Shown here piece by piece: positions 9,291-18,413 of a stretch of 64,000 nt of DNA. A program made the position numbers and the translations under genes. Source of the stretch: Streptococcus viridans (GTDB taxonomy: Bacteria; Bacillota; Bacilli; Lactobacillales; Streptococcaceae); NCBI RefSeq assembly GCF_900636365.1, contig NZ_LR134266.1, forward strand, positions 1,191,501-1,255,500, in the 5' to 3' direction. The first letter of the stretch is position 1. Every line of letters starts with the position of its first letter. The notes beneath the pieces were generated by a model. It had not been told where the DNA came from and ran no database searches. It saw nothing but the letters and a program-made list of their open reading frames with translations.

Positions 9291-9978
9291 TTCTAGCCAA
9301 TAACATTGCCATAGTTACTTTAATCATATAGTAAACAGATTTGCTTAATGTGATAGATGATTCCCCGTGCTCTCGTTCATTCATTAATACAGGCACTTCT
9401 GCAACTGAATATCCTGAGGTTAACAGGGACACAATCGTCTCTGGTTCTGGATAATCACTCGGATATTGCTTGGCGAATTCCTCAATCACTTTTCGGTCAG
9501 CAACTCGTAAACCAGAAGTTGGATCTGTTACCTTTTGACCCGTCAAAACCTTGATTAATTTTTCAAAAAATGAAATTCCAATCCGCCGCGCGAATGAGGA
9601 TTGGAAACCTTGGTTCTCAATGAAACGAGAACCAATCACCATGTTGACTTTTTGTTCTTGAAGAACTTCTAACATTTTTTTAATAAATTCAGGATTGTGT
9701 TGGCCGTCTCCATCTACTTGGACAGCGTATTGGTAGCTGTGTCTAACTGCATATTGATATCCTGTTTGTACAGCGCCACCAATTCCTAAATTGATGGGTA
9801 AATCAATGACATTAAATTGATTCCTTTTACAAATTTCCAGAGTATTGTCTGTGGAACAATCATTGATAATGACATAGTCAAATTCTGGCGTATGTTCCTC
9901 AATCATCTTGATTGTTTTTTCTATATTACCACTTTCATTATAAGCAGGAATAATAATTAGCAATTCTGAAGTTCTCAA
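9268..9978 (-). CDS. DPM1-like family-2 glycosyltransferase
   Basis: GT2 enzyme with LLIIIPAYNESGNIEKT, VIINDCSTDNT and QVDGDGQHNPEFI; the last is the metal-binding DXD region of DPM1-type enzymes. The longest frame opens at GTG 10008, but a TATAAT at 10012-10017 would place the transcript start at about that base, so I chose TTG at 9978 behind AGAAGGG. This gives about 236 residues starting just before the GT domain. First gene of the AT-rich glycan cassette. Confidence 0.82.
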   Translation of the reverse strand: MRTSELLIIIPAYNESGNIEKTIKMIEEHTPEFDYVIINDCSTDNTLEICKRNQFNVIDLPINLGIGGAVQTGYQYAVRHSYQYAVQVDGDGQHNPEFIKKMLEVLQEQKVNMVIGSRFIENQGFQSSFARRIGISFFEKLIKVLTGQKVTDPTSGLRVADRKVIEEFAKQYPSDYPEPETIVSLLTSGYSVAEVPVLMNEREHGESSITLSKSVYYMIKVTMAMLLARIGGGYKK

Positions 9979-10011
9979 TACTTCTACATTCCCTTCTAAG
10001 CATATCACTTC

Positions 10012-10017
10012 ATTATA
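10012..10017 (-). promoter_or_regulatory. -10 box of the glycan cassette
   Basis: Perfect TATAAT on the minus strand with no convincing -35. It is the only promoter-like sequence I saw upstream of the six cassette genes, which are otherwise overlapping or closely spaced. Confidence 0.5.
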
Positions 10018-10075
10018 CTATATTTAAGGCTTTTTTTCTAGTTCAGGGCAATGCTTAGAAGTACGCAAACGACTG

Positions 10076-10114
10076 AAAAATCAGCTCCCCTAAAAAATAG
10101 GAAAGCTGGTGATT
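10076..10114 (-). terminator. Terminator of X-PDAP copy 1
   Basis: Imperfect hairpin with outer arms AATCA/TGATT and inner CAGCTTTCCTA against TAGGGGAGCTG, with TTTTT at the minus-strand exit. Lies 12 bp after the stop codon. Confidence 0.7.
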
Positions 10115-10126
10115 CAATCTATGTGA

Positions 10127-13114
10127 CTAATTTTCTCTTTCTTTTAGTTGGACGATTCCCATTCCGACTAAAAGAACGATTCCCAACACACTTGAAGTGA
10201 CTTCAAAGTTGGTGGTCATTCCAGTTTGCGGCAAATAAAGTCCTTCCTTACGAGTACTGCTCACTTGAGGGAGATCTTCATCCACCGTCTCTGGTGTTTC
10301 TTGTTGGTAGTTGACAGCTAGTGGTGCCAGCATATCCTTCTTGCTAGACTCAACTGCTAATGAACCTGAATTGTATGGTGTATAATCCTTGTTTGGCATC
10401 TGCTCCTTCTGATTCACGGATGGTACAAGGGGATCCAATGGATACTCTGGTAGGGGTTCTTCAACAAGTGGAAGGACCTGATAAGCCTCATCCTTTTCAT
10501 TTGGAACATACCAAGCATAGCGAAGACTACTTTTTTGAACAGTTGGTATTTCTGCTACGATGGACCGTGTTTTCAAACGATAGGAATACGGATCATCCGT
10601 CCAGACATAGTTACTATCAAAGGTGGTAAAGACTAAGCCCAGTTTATGCCCCTTCTTAACCGTGTAAAGATTTGGTTGTAGATAGACGGTGTAGTTCCGA
10701 AACTCTCCGAGCTTGGGATCGATGCTACTACTTGAGCTAGCGGAGGCATAGCCTGCATCAGGATTGGCTAGGTTGATCCAACCAGAAGAGATGACCTTAT
10801 ACTTGGTTTTAATGGTTCCAAATTGTTTGTTGGCAATATTTTTTAGATTGCTTCCCATCCAGTAGCCTGATTCAGAAAGCGTGTTGAGAGGCATTTCTTG
10901 GTACTTGTAGCCAGCTTCATCATAGGTAATCTTATTGGAAGCGACATCAAATTCCTCATCGGAGAGATCGACCAGTTGCACATTAACTTGGTAGTCTTTG
11001 ATCTCTTGATTGGTTAGCTTGGCTAAGGCAGCTTGGAAATGGACGGGAATATGCCCTTTAATAGTCACATCTTCGGTAGCCTCAGCTGCAAACAAAGCAT
11101 TGGCAGTAGACGATTGCTTGGTGGTATGAGAATCCCGATTGGTCCAATCCATCCCTGCCCCATAGTAATCATTATCAATGGTTTCTTCCTCTCGTCTAGA
11201 AAGGGTCTTCAGGGTCAATTGATTGCTAGACTCCCAGCTAGAATAGTGTTCCCACTTAGATGGATCGTAGTTATTAGACACGGTTACTTCTGGTAAAGAC
11301 TCTACCTGATTTTCTGCATCATATAGGTAGTGACTAAACCAAAGATTGAGAAGGTCACTAACACTTTGTTGGCCCTCCTTAATTCCGAAGCGTTTATTGA
11401 CAGGATAAATATGATCTCCTTGATAGAGGTAAAGCTTCACAGGTTGTCCAGCCTTCTTCAAAGTCTGATACATCAGGTCAAAGTGTTTGGTTCTGACATT
11501 ATCATCATTTAGCCCATGCATGACTAGGGCACTGGCCTTGAATTTTTCTGGATGAAGGGTATAATCGCGATTTTTCCAGATGTCGCTATAATTATAGCCA
11601 TGTTTATGTTGGTCGCGATTCAACTGAGTAATGTAGCGGGCATAGTCCTCTTTAATCTTGTTCCAATCAGCCGGATCTAGAATCCGATTGGATACATAGA
11701 CAGACAAATGAGACAAATCTCTATAAGGACCGACGTTAAAGGTCGTTCCTTGACTGTTGTAATAATCATACCAGCTTGCGATTCCAGCTGCAGGGACGAT
11801 AGTCTTTAAACCTTCGACTCCTGTCGCAGCCACTCCAAAAGTAGTGGTTCCTGCCCATGACAGGCCTGTCATACCGACTTTTCCATTTGACCAGTCTGCT
11901 TTAATAGCAATATTCGATGTCTTATCTGTATAAGCAACACGTTTGCCATTTAGCCATTCAATGACACTCTTATAACCAGCTACTTCCAGGTCGCTTCCTG
12001 TTGTATTAATTCCCTCCGACTGATAGCTTCCCAATCCAGATGTAGTAACCACGGCATAGCCTCGCACCAAGAAATAGTTGTACCAGTTAATATTTTCATA
12101 ATCGTAGCGAGTGAAGGTCGCATCACTCTCATTTGGATTTTTATAGTACCAGTCTTTGGAATCTGCCTTTTTAGCATGTTCTAAAGTCGTGGTAGAACCA
12201 GTTTGACGACGAGGATCTACATAACGATAGAGGTTCTTGTTGTCAAACTCGCCCTCTTCTTTTAGACCAATTTCGCCAAGGGTTTCCTTATTAGTTGTTC
12301 CTGCTACGTAAGGACTTGCCTCATAGATAGTAGAGGCTTTGAAATCCCCATTGGCAACAGCTTTCGGTAGTTGAACAAATGTTTTAATAAGATCTCTTTT
12401 GCCATCTCCATCTGTATCATAGTCTGATTCGACATAGACCACAAAGCGGACAATATCACTCTTTTCATTGGAATAGCCAGTTTCTACATCACCCGGAGTA
12501 AAAGGAAAAATAGGCTGGGTCTTGCCATTAAGGATGAGAGGTTCTTTTTTCTCTGCACGATAGGCCTCTCTTAATTTCTTAGCAATTGAAATCATATGAT
12601 TTAGATTCTGGACGGGCTCATCCTTGCCTACCCCGTCCGGAATCATCCCCAAGCTCTTTGCAAACTCAAGTCGATCATCAATCGTTGCACCTGTTTGATC
12701 CGGTTTGGCCTCCGCCCATTTCAGCAACTCGTCTGCTGTTTCTCCTATGGTCAAATTTTGATTTGCCACATTTGGATTTTCAATCAAACTAGAGAGTTTT
12801 CCTGACGTTTCTGATACCGATAAAGGTTTCGGTAACCCTCCTAAAGTATCGTCAGTTTCAGTTAGCTTGCTAGCGTCCACCTCCACTGGGCGCTCTTCCT
12901 CAGCATCTGCCTCCACTACTGAATTAAGGCTTGCAGTTTCAGACTGGGCATTGGTTTGTGAATTCTCTTTAGAAATAGTTTCTGGAGAACGAACTAGCTC
13001 AGCAACTGCTTCGATCGGCTTTTCAGCTTGCTCATCGGCTTGAACCTGATTGGCTATTACTATAGGCGATAGCAATAAAGCAGAAAAAATAAAAGTAAGC
13101 TTCTTTTTCCTCAT
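10127..13114 (-). CDS. Cell-wall-anchored Xaa-Pro dipeptidyl-peptidase, copy 1
   Basis: 995-residue surface serine peptidase of family S15, expected to cleave Xaa-Pro dipeptides from peptide N-termini outside the cell. Signal peptide (KKKLTFIFSALLLSPIVIA, then VQA), a 100-residue acidic linker, a DTDGDGKRDL calcium-type loop, and the catalytic triad Ser419 (GLSWAG), Asp537 (GLNDDNV) and His568 (GDHIYP), spaced 118 and 31 as in PepX. C-terminal sorting signal LPQTG, hydrophobic stretch and charged tail. Cytoplasmic PepX lacks the signal and anchor. Paralogues lie at 39040 and 44833. Substrate range is inferred from family. Confidence 0.92.
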   Translation of the reverse strand: MRKKKLTFIFSALLLSPIVIANQVQADEQAEKPIEAVAELVRSPETISKENSQTNAQSETASLNSVVEADAEEERPVEVDASKLTETDDTLGGLPKPLSVSETSGKLSSLIENPNVANQNLTIGETADELLKWAEAKPDQTGATIDDRLEFAKSLGMIPDGVGKDEPVQNLNHMISIAKKLREAYRAEKKEPLILNGKTQPIFPFTPGDVETGYSNEKSDIVRFVVYVESDYDTDGDGKRDLIKTFVQLPKAVANGDFKASTIYEASPYVAGTTNKETLGEIGLKEEGEFDNKNLYRYVDPRRQTGSTTTLEHAKKADSKDWYYKNPNESDATFTRYDYENINWYNYFLVRGYAVVTTSGLGSYQSEGINTTGSDLEVAGYKSVIEWLNGKRVAYTDKTSNIAIKADWSNGKVGMTGLSWAGTTTFGVAATGVEGLKTIVPAAGIASWYDYYNSQGTTFNVGPYRDLSHLSVYVSNRILDPADWNKIKEDYARYITQLNRDQHKHGYNYSDIWKNRDYTLHPEKFKASALVMHGLNDDNVRTKHFDLMYQTLKKAGQPVKLYLYQGDHIYPVNKRFGIKEGQQSVSDLLNLWFSHYLYDAENQVESLPEVTVSNNYDPSKWEHYSSWESSNQLTLKTLSRREEETIDNDYYGAGMDWTNRDSHTTKQSSTANALFAAEATEDVTIKGHIPVHFQAALAKLTNQEIKDYQVNVQLVDLSDEEFDVASNKITYDEAGYKYQEMPLNTLSESGYWMGSNLKNIANKQFGTIKTKYKVISSGWINLANPDAGYASASSSSSIDPKLGEFRNYTVYLQPNLYTVKKGHKLGLVFTTFDSNYVWTDDPYSYRLKTRSIVAEIPTVQKSSLRYAWYVPNEKDEAYQVLPLVEEPLPEYPLDPLVPSVNQKEQMPNKDYTPYNSGSLAVESSKKDMLAPLAVNYQQETPETVDEDLPQVSSTRKEGLYLPQTGMTTNFEVTSSVLGIVLLVGMGIVQLKEREN

Positions 13115-13169
13115 AATGAAACTCCTTTAAAATTGTAGAAAATTGAAAGAAGGAAAGCCTTCTGACAAA

Positions 13170-13185
13170 ATGACAACGTTTACAA
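13170..13185 (-). promoter_or_regulatory. cre (CcpA) site at X-PDAP copy 1
   Basis: Minus-strand TTGTAAACGTTGTCAT matches 15 of 16 positions of the cre consensus WTGNNARCGNWWWCAW. It begins 4 bp after the -10, covering the expected transcription start, a position that normally gives repression. Confidence 0.75.
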
Positions 13186-13189
13186 CTTT

Positions 13190-13218
13190 ATTGTAGTCTC
13201 TCCAGACTTTATAGTCAA
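13190..13218 (-). promoter_or_regulatory. Promoter of X-PDAP copy 1
   Basis: -35 TTGACT (13213-13218), 17-bp spacer, -10 TACAAT (13190-13195) on the minus strand. A weaker CodY-like sequence (about 12 of 15) lies near 13247-13262. The gene's ribosome site is AAAGGAG. Confidence 0.75.
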
Positions 13219-13322
13219 ATCAAATAAAAAGCCATTATCAAAATATAATCTTTCTGAAAGTTGAAATAATTGAAAAAGACCTATGATAAATATTTTATAG
13301 TTTTCATACCCTCTTTTCACAT

Positions 13323-13369
13323 AAAAAAGCAAGTTTCAATCCGTTTTTTTACCGGTAGAAACTTGCTTT
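13323..13369 (-). terminator. Terminator of the pot operon
   Basis: Twelve-base arms AAAGCAAGTTTC and GAAACTTGCTTT around a 20-base loop, followed by T6 on the minus strand, 21 bp after the potD stop. Confidence 0.85.
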
Positions 13370-13389
13370 AACTTTTATAGAATTTTATC

Positions 13390-14460
13390 CTACTTGCGAT
13401 ACATCTTCACTTGTAGGTAGAGATCGTTATAGACGCCCAACCACTTCTTGCCAAGTTGTTCGTAGACTTCTAAGTTCTTTAGCGTGTCATCACTTGGGTA
13501 GAAGGACTGGTCTTCTTGGACCTCTTCTGGTAGCATCTTCTTAGCTTCTTTGTTCGGTGTGGAATAACCGACATAGAGAGCATTCTTATATGCATTTTCT
13601 GGGCGAAGCATGAAGTTGATAAAGGCATAAGCTGCTTCTTTATTCTTCACGGTCTTTGGAATGACAATGTTGTCAAACCAAAGGTTACTGGCTTCTGATG
13701 GGACGACATAGCGGAGGTCCTCATTGGCCTCTAGCATTTGACTGGCTTCACCGGAGAAGGTCACCCCAATAGCCGCATTGTTCTGGATCATGTAGCCTTT
13801 CATTTCATCGGCTACAAGGGCCTTGATATTGGGCATCAAGGTATAAAGCTTATCAACAGACTCTTGTAATTGCTGAGGATCCTTGGAGTTGAGACTATAG
13901 CCTAAGCTATTGAGTCCAATCCCCATGACCTCACGCGCCCCATCGTACATCATGATGTCATTCTTGTACTCTGGTCTCCATAGATCCGCCCAGTGCTCAG
14001 GGGCCTTATCAACCATCTTGCTATTGTAGATGATGCCAAGAGTCCCCCAGAAGTAAGGAACTGAATACTGATTGTCCGGATCAAAATCCAAGTCCAAGAA
14101 ACGTGGGTCGATATTGTCTAAGCCTTTCAGTTTGGACTTATCCAACTTTTCAAGCAGGTTTTCATCCATCATCTTAGCGATCATGTATTCACTTGGGATA
14201 GCAATATCGTATGCCGTTCCCCCTTGCTTGATTTTGGTGTACATAGCTTCATTGGAATCAAAGGTATTGTATTGGACTTGAACACCTGTTTCTTTGGTAA
14301 ATTCCTCAAGCAATTCAGGATCGATATAATCTCCCCAGTTGTAGATGACCAGCTTGTCACTGTCTTTTGGATTGGTCTTGGCTTCAAGACGGGCACTTAG
14401 CCCCGCTAATACGAGAATCACAACGACAATCCCTAGCAAGAATGAATAGAGTTTTTTCAT
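13390..14460 (-). CDS. potD: Spermidine/putrescine ABC transporter, substrate-binding protein
   Basis: 356 residues. N-terminal hydrophobic segment without a lipobox Cys, so it is probably held by an uncleaved or signal-type anchor, then the mature domain starting LVIYNWGDYIDPELLEEF, characteristic of PotD/PotF. It binds polyamines outside the membrane and hands them to PotBC. Its ATG overlaps the potC stop by four bases. Last gene of the operon before a strong terminator. Confidence 0.95.
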   Translation of the reverse strand: MKKLYSFLLGIVVVILVLAGLSARLEAKTNPKDSDKLVIYNWGDYIDPELLEEFTKETGVQVQYNTFDSNEAMYTKIKQGGTAYDIAIPSEYMIAKMMDENLLEKLDKSKLKGLDNIDPRFLDLDFDPDNQYSVPYFWGTLGIIYNSKMVDKAPEHWADLWRPEYKNDIMMYDGAREVMGIGLNSLGYSLNSKDPQQLQESVDKLYTLMPNIKALVADEMKGYMIQNNAAIGVTFSGEASQMLEANEDLRYVVPSEASNLWFDNIVIPKTVKNKEAAYAFINFMLRPENAYKNALYVGYSTPNKEAKKMLPEEVQEDQSFYPSDDTLKNLEVYEQLGKKWLGVYNDLYLQVKMYRK

Positions 14461-15230
14461 ACTGTCTCCTCCTTCTCTCTAGTGATAAAGTAATAGCCGA
14501 CCACCAGTAAGATACTGAAGAGGAAGACCAAGGCAGAAAGGGCATTGATATTCAATGAAATCCCTTGGCGAGCACGTGAGTAAATCTCAACAGACAAGGT
14601 CGTAAAACCATTTCCTGTGACAAAGAAGGTCACCGCAAAGTCATCCAAGGAATAGGTAAAGGCCATGAAATAACCGGCGATAATGGCAGGTGTCAAATAA
14701 GGAAGCATGATTTCCTTCAACATCTGCACCTGATTAGCTCCTAGATCATAGGCTGCATTGACCATATCACGGTTCATTTCTTTCAAGCGTGGCAAGACCA
14801 TCAAGACTACGATTGGAATCGAGAAGGCCACGTGACTCATCAAGACCGAGGCAAAGCCAAGCTGGAACTTGATCGTCGTAAAGAGGATCAGGAAGCTAGC
14901 TCCGATCATAACGTCAGGTGCCACCATGAGGATGTTATTGATGGACAAAAACGGTCCTTCAAATTTCTTCTTAGATTGGTAGATATAGATCGCCCCAAAG
15001 GTCCCAATAATGGTCGCAATCAAGGCTGACAAGAAGGCCAAAAGGAAGGTCTGTGAGAGGATCAACATGAGACGCGTGTCCTCAAAGAGACTTTGGAAAT
15101 GCTCCAAGGTAAAGCCTGTAAAAGCATTCATATCTCCGCCAGCATTAAAGGCATAGGAAATCAAGTAGAAGATTGGTAGATAAAGGAGCAGGAAAATCAA
15201 TCCTAAATAGATACGTGAAATCTTTTTCAT
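14457..15230 (-). CDS. potC: Spermidine/putrescine ABC transporter permease
   Basis: 257 residues, six hydrophobic segments and the EAA loop (MVNAAYDLGANQVQMLKEIMLP) that docks to PotA. Overlaps potB and potD by four bases each, so subunits are translated together. Assignment from family and gene order potA-B-C-D. Confidence 0.95.
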   Translation of the reverse strand: MKKISRIYLGLIFLLLYLPIFYLISYAFNAGGDMNAFTGFTLEHFQSLFEDTRLMLILSQTFLLAFLSALIATIIGTFGAIYIYQSKKKFEGPFLSINNILMVAPDVMIGASFLILFTTIKFQLGFASVLMSHVAFSIPIVVLMVLPRLKEMNRDMVNAAYDLGANQVQMLKEIMLPYLTPAIIAGYFMAFTYSLDDFAVTFFVTGNGFTTLSVEIYSRARQGISLNINALSALVFLFSILLVVGYYFITREKEETV

Positions 15231-16033
15231 CGTTCACTCCTTTCTCTCGTTACCCACATGACTAAGAGCATAGCAAGGATCAAGACCACTCCAATGGTCG
15301 AACCCATTCCCCAGTTTTGCGTTGTGAGGAAATGTTGCTCGATGGCAGTCCCCAGCGTAATCACTCGGTTCCCTCCGATCAAACGCGTCAACATGAAGAG
15401 ACTCAAACTTGGAATAAAGACCGATTGGACACCAGAGCGAACCCCATTCATAGACAGTGGGAAGACAACCCGACGGAAGGTATCCCACTTATTAGCTCCT
15501 AGGTCATAGCTAGCATTGATGAGATTTGGATCCAAATCATCCAAGACATTGAAGATAGGAAGGATCATAAAGGGCAACTCAATGTAACTAGCGACAAAGA
15601 TGAAAGAAAAGTCCGTAAAGAGGATCTGTTGAGGACCAATCCCGATAAAGCTCAAGAATTGGTTAATAGAACCCCCTTGACCAAAGATCCCGATAAAGGC
15701 ATAAGCCTTGAGCAGGAGGTTGACCCAGGTCGGAAGGACGATCAGCATGAGCCAGAGTTGACGATGCTTGAGTTGGGTCAAAAAATAAGCTGTCGGGTAA
15801 GAAATCAAGAGCGTTACAAAGGTAACGATCCCAGCGTAGAGAATGGAGTTAAAACTCATCTTCAAATAAGTCCAATTCTGCGCTGTAAAAAAGGTTTGAT
15901 AGTTCTCTAAGGAACCCTGTCCCTGGACATTGACAAAGGATTGCCAGATGATCAAGGCTACAGGAGCCAAGACAAAGAGGAGGATCCAGAGAAAGTAGGG
16001 AACCACAAAGAGGTTAGAGGTTGTTTTCTTCAT
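15227..16033 (-). CDS. potB: Spermidine/putrescine ABC transporter permease
   Basis: 268 residues from ATG 16033, which has AGGAGGAAAGAG directly in front; an in-frame start at 16054 would place that ribosome site inside the gene. Six hydrophobic segments and an EAA loop ([22 protein letters not shown]). It overlaps the end of potA by 20 bases. Confidence 0.95.
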   Translation of the reverse strand: MKKTTSNLFVVPYFLWILLFVLAPVALIIWQSFVNVQGQGSLENYQTFFTAQNWTYLKMSFNSILYAGIVTFVTLLISYPTAYFLTQLKHRQLWLMLIVLPTWVNLLLKAYAFIGIFGQGGSINQFLSFIGIGPQQILFTDFSFIFVASYIELPFMILPIFNVLDDLDPNLINASYDLGANKWDTFRRVVFPLSMNGVRSGVQSVFIPSLSLFMLTRLIGGNRVITLGTAIEQHFLTTQNWGMGSTIGVVLILAMLLVMWVTRERSER

Positions 16034-17171
16034 CTCTTTCCTCCTCGATGGCATTGATCAATCCAGCTTCTTGCTCTTCCACTTCTACGTATTCTTCGAT
16101 CCGAGCATCAAACTCTTCTTCCGTTTCATTGAGACGCATGACGTGGATGTCTTCAGGCTCAAAGTCCAGACCGATTTCTTCACCCACGATAGCCTTACGC
16201 GTCGAGTGAATCATCCACTCATTGCCCAATTCATCATAAGCAATGATTTCATAGTGAACGCCACGGAAAAGTTGCGTATCCACCTTCACCTGGAGCTTAC
16301 CTTCTTCAGGCAGTGTAATCTGCAAGTCTTCGGGACGAATCACGACTTCGACCGGTTCGTTTGGCCTCATCCCACCATCGACCGACTCAAAGCGTTTGCC
16401 GTTGAATTCTACTAGGTAGTCTTCGATCATAATTCCTGGAAGGATGTTGGATTCACCGATAAAGGTCGCAACAAAATGGTTGATGGGCTCATCGTAGATA
16501 TCAACTGGTGTCCCTGACTGGACGATTTCTCCTTCGTTCATAACGAAGATCCAGTCACTCATCGCTAGCGCTTCTTCCTGGTCATGGGTTACAAAAACAA
16601 AGGTAATACCCAAGCGTTGTTGCAATTCACGAAGCTCATACTGCATGTCTGTCCGCAACTTCAAGTCAAGGGCAGACAAGGGCTCATCCAAGAGGACTAC
16701 TCGCGGTTCATTGATAATAGCCCGTGCAATGGCTACCCGCTGGCGTTGTCCACCAGAAAGTTTCTGGATGGAACGTTTCTCAAAGCCTCCCAATTGCACC
16801 ATCTTGAGGACTTCAGTCACTCGTTTCTCGATTTCAGCCTTGTCTATCTTCTTCAAACGAAGGGGGAAGGCAACATTCTCAAACACATTCATGTGTGGGA
16901 AAAGGGCATAGGATTGGAAGACGGTATGGACATCCCGTTTGTTAGTCGGCACATCATTGATCCGAACACCATCCAAGAGGACATCCCCTGTTGAAGCGTC
17001 TAACAAACCGGCAATGATATTCAGAATCGTTGATTTACCAGATCCTGAAGCACCGAGGAGGGTATAGAATTTCCCTTCTTCCAACTCAAAGTTGATATCT
17101 TTGAGAACCACTGTATCGCTGTCTTCAAATACTTTTGAGACATTTCTAAACTCAATAATTGGTTTTTTCAA
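16014..17171 (-). CDS. potA: Spermidine/putrescine ABC transporter ATPase
   Basis: 385 residues: ATPase domain with Walker [10 protein letters not shown], signature [14 protein letters not shown], Walker [13 protein letters not shown] and switch FVTHDQEE, then a C-terminal TOBE-type domain ([13 protein letters not shown]) and an acidic tail. The start codon is TTG at 17171 (KKPIIEF follows), behind AAGGAA at 10-base spacing and abutting the stop of an eight-codon open frame. The combination of a weak start and a long structured leader suggests translational control. Confidence 0.95.
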   Translation of the reverse strand: MKKPIIEFRNVSKVFEDSDTVVLKDINFELEEGKFYTLLGASGSGKSTILNIIAGLLDASTGDVLLDGVRINDVPTNKRDVHTVFQSYALFPHMNVFENVAFPLRLKKIDKAEIEKRVTEVLKMVQLGGFEKRSIQKLSGGQRQRVAIARAIINEPRVVLLDEPLSALDLKLRTDMQYELRELQQRLGITFVFVTHDQEEALAMSDWIFVMNEGEIVQSGTPVDIYDEPINHFVATFIGESNILPGIMIEDYLVEFNGKRFESVDGGMRPNEPVEVVIRPEDLQITLPEEGKLQVKVDTQLFRGVHYEIIAYDELGNEWMIHSTRKAIVGEEIGLDFEPEDIHVMRLNETEEEFDARIEEYVEVEEQEAGLINAIEEERDEENNL

Positions 17172-17376
17172 TTCACATAAATTCCTTCTTTTTCATGCGT
17201 TTCCTTCTGAGACCAACCACTAGTCTCATAGGCTGACGAGCGAACCCGTCAGGCCACCAACACCTCTCGGGGACTTATAAGACTGCCCCACCTATTTTCG
17301 GTATCGATAGGCACTCACCCCCCTTCTAAAGTAGGAAGGGTCTACCCTAGAGTAACCCTTATTCCATCTTGAACCC
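17172..17376 (-). ncRNA. Structured leader between murB and potA
   Basis: 205 bases without a sizeable gene, rich in paired elements on the minus strand: AAGGGU/ACCCUU (17334-17358), a competing CCCUUC/GAAGGG (17321-17340), CCUAU/AUAGG (17290-17310), GGGG/CCCC (17269-17288), an eight-pair CUGACGGG stem capped by a UUCG loop (17233-17252), and GAGAC/GUCUC (17209-17227). There is no T-tract, so it is not a plain terminator. The first two stems share the ACCCUUC strand and cannot form together. It matches no riboswitch class I recognise. Confidence 0.55.
17173..17196 (-). CDS. Possible leader micro-ORF before potA
   Basis: ATG preceded by AGAAGGAAACGC encodes MKKKEFM and stops at TGA one base before the potA TTG. 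The ribosome site of this micro-ORF is better placed than that of potA, so it could feed ribosomes to the TTG start by re-initiation. No coding conservation can be tested here. Confidence 0.35.
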   Translation of the reverse strand: MKKKEFM

Positions 17377-18279
17377 TTAATCTTTCCCAATAATACGGAC
17401 TTCGCGCTCCAAGGTCACACCAGCTGATTTTTCAACTGTCGCGATGACATGAGTGATTAAGTCTTCATAATCTTTGGCAGTACCATGATCGACATTAATC
17501 ATAAAGCCAGCATGCTTTTCAGAAACCTCTACACCACCAATCCGGTGTCCCTTTAATCCAGCTTCACTAATCAATTGTCCAGCAAAGTGACCCACTGGCC
17601 GTTTAAAGACCGAACCACAAGATGGATACTCAAGTGGTTGCTTAAGCTCACGCAAATGAGTCAAGCGAGCCATTTCTTGATTGATCTGATCATAGTTGCC
17701 TGGCGCTAGGGCAAACTTAGCAGCAATCACCACATCTCCTGTCTCTTGGATATTGGAATGACGATAGCCAAAGGCTAATTCTTCTGCTGTTAAGGTTTTA
17801 ATTTCTCCTTCTGGAGTCAAGACCTTACACGATTGGAGAATGTGAGCAATCTCACCACCATAGGCGCCAGCATTCATATAGACAGCTCCACCGATGCTAC
17901 CTGGAATCCCACAAGCAAATTCAAAACCTGTTAAGCTATGGTAGCGGGCTACATGAGTCACATCGATCAGCTTAGCACCTGCCTCTGCTTCAATCACATA
18001 CCCATTGACCCGGATATCATGAAAATGATCAAACATGATCACAAAGCCTTCAATCCCACTGTCACGGACGATAATATTGGAAGAATTCCCCAAGACCATC
18101 CAAGGGATTTCCTGGGCATTTGCAAAGGTAACAATTCGTTTTAATTCATATTGATTACGAGGAAAGGCTAAATAATCTGCCGCCCCTCCAACCTTGGTAT
18201 AGGTGTATTGTTTGAGTGGCTCATTGAACAAAATCTCAATACCAGCCAATTCCTCTTTGATTTGCTTTACGATTTCCAT
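17377..18279 (-). CDS. murB: UDP-N-acetylenolpyruvoylglucosamine reductase
   Basis: 300 residues. Flavoenzyme of peptidoglycan precursor synthesis, reducing UDP-GlcNAc-enolpyruvate to UDP-MurNAc in the cytoplasm. FAD-binding motifs [14 protein letters not shown] and [34 protein letters not shown], and the catalytic Ser region [11 protein letters not shown] are visible. Preceded by an extended -10 (TGTTATAAT). Its placement just upstream of potABCD is common in streptococci. Confidence 0.97.
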   Translation of the reverse strand: MEIVKQIKEELAGIEILFNEPLKQYTYTKVGGAADYLAFPRNQYELKRIVTFANAQEIPWMVLGNSSNIIVRDSGIEGFVIMFDHFHDIRVNGYVIEAEAGAKLIDVTHVARYHSLTGFEFACGIPGSIGGAVYMNAGAYGGEIAHILQSCKVLTPEGEIKTLTAEELAFGYRHSNIQETGDVVIAAKFALAPGNYDQINQEMARLTHLRELKQPLEYPSCGSVFKRPVGHFAGQLISEAGLKGHRIGGVEVSEKHAGFMINVDHGTAKDYEDLITHVIATVEKSAGVTLEREVRIIGKD

Positions 18280-18349
18280 CTCACAACTCTCTTTTATACG
18301 TTATCTTATCCATTATAACAAAAACCAGCCCACTTTTCGACCCAGAAGT

Positions 18350-18387
18350 AAAAAAACAGAAACAGCCAAAGGACCGATTCTGTTTTA
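18350..18387 (-). terminator. Terminator of the unknown membrane protein gene
   Basis: Arms AAACAGAA and TTCTGTTT with a 16-base loop, followed by a T7 run on the minus strand. Confidence 0.75.
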
Positions 18388-18413
18388 ATTTTTTTAAACA
18401 AGGGTTAATTGAA

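Noticed and set aside
17233..17252. Hammerhead-like CTGACGAG...GTC on the plus strand
   Set aside because: The core lacks the required GAAA and the sequence is better explained as one arm of a simple UUCG-capped hairpin.
17230..17365. Guanidine-I (ykkC) riboswitch fragments CTAGGGT, CCGAGAG and ACGGG in order
   Set aside because: The spacing is far too large and the ykkC paired elements are absent; probably chance.
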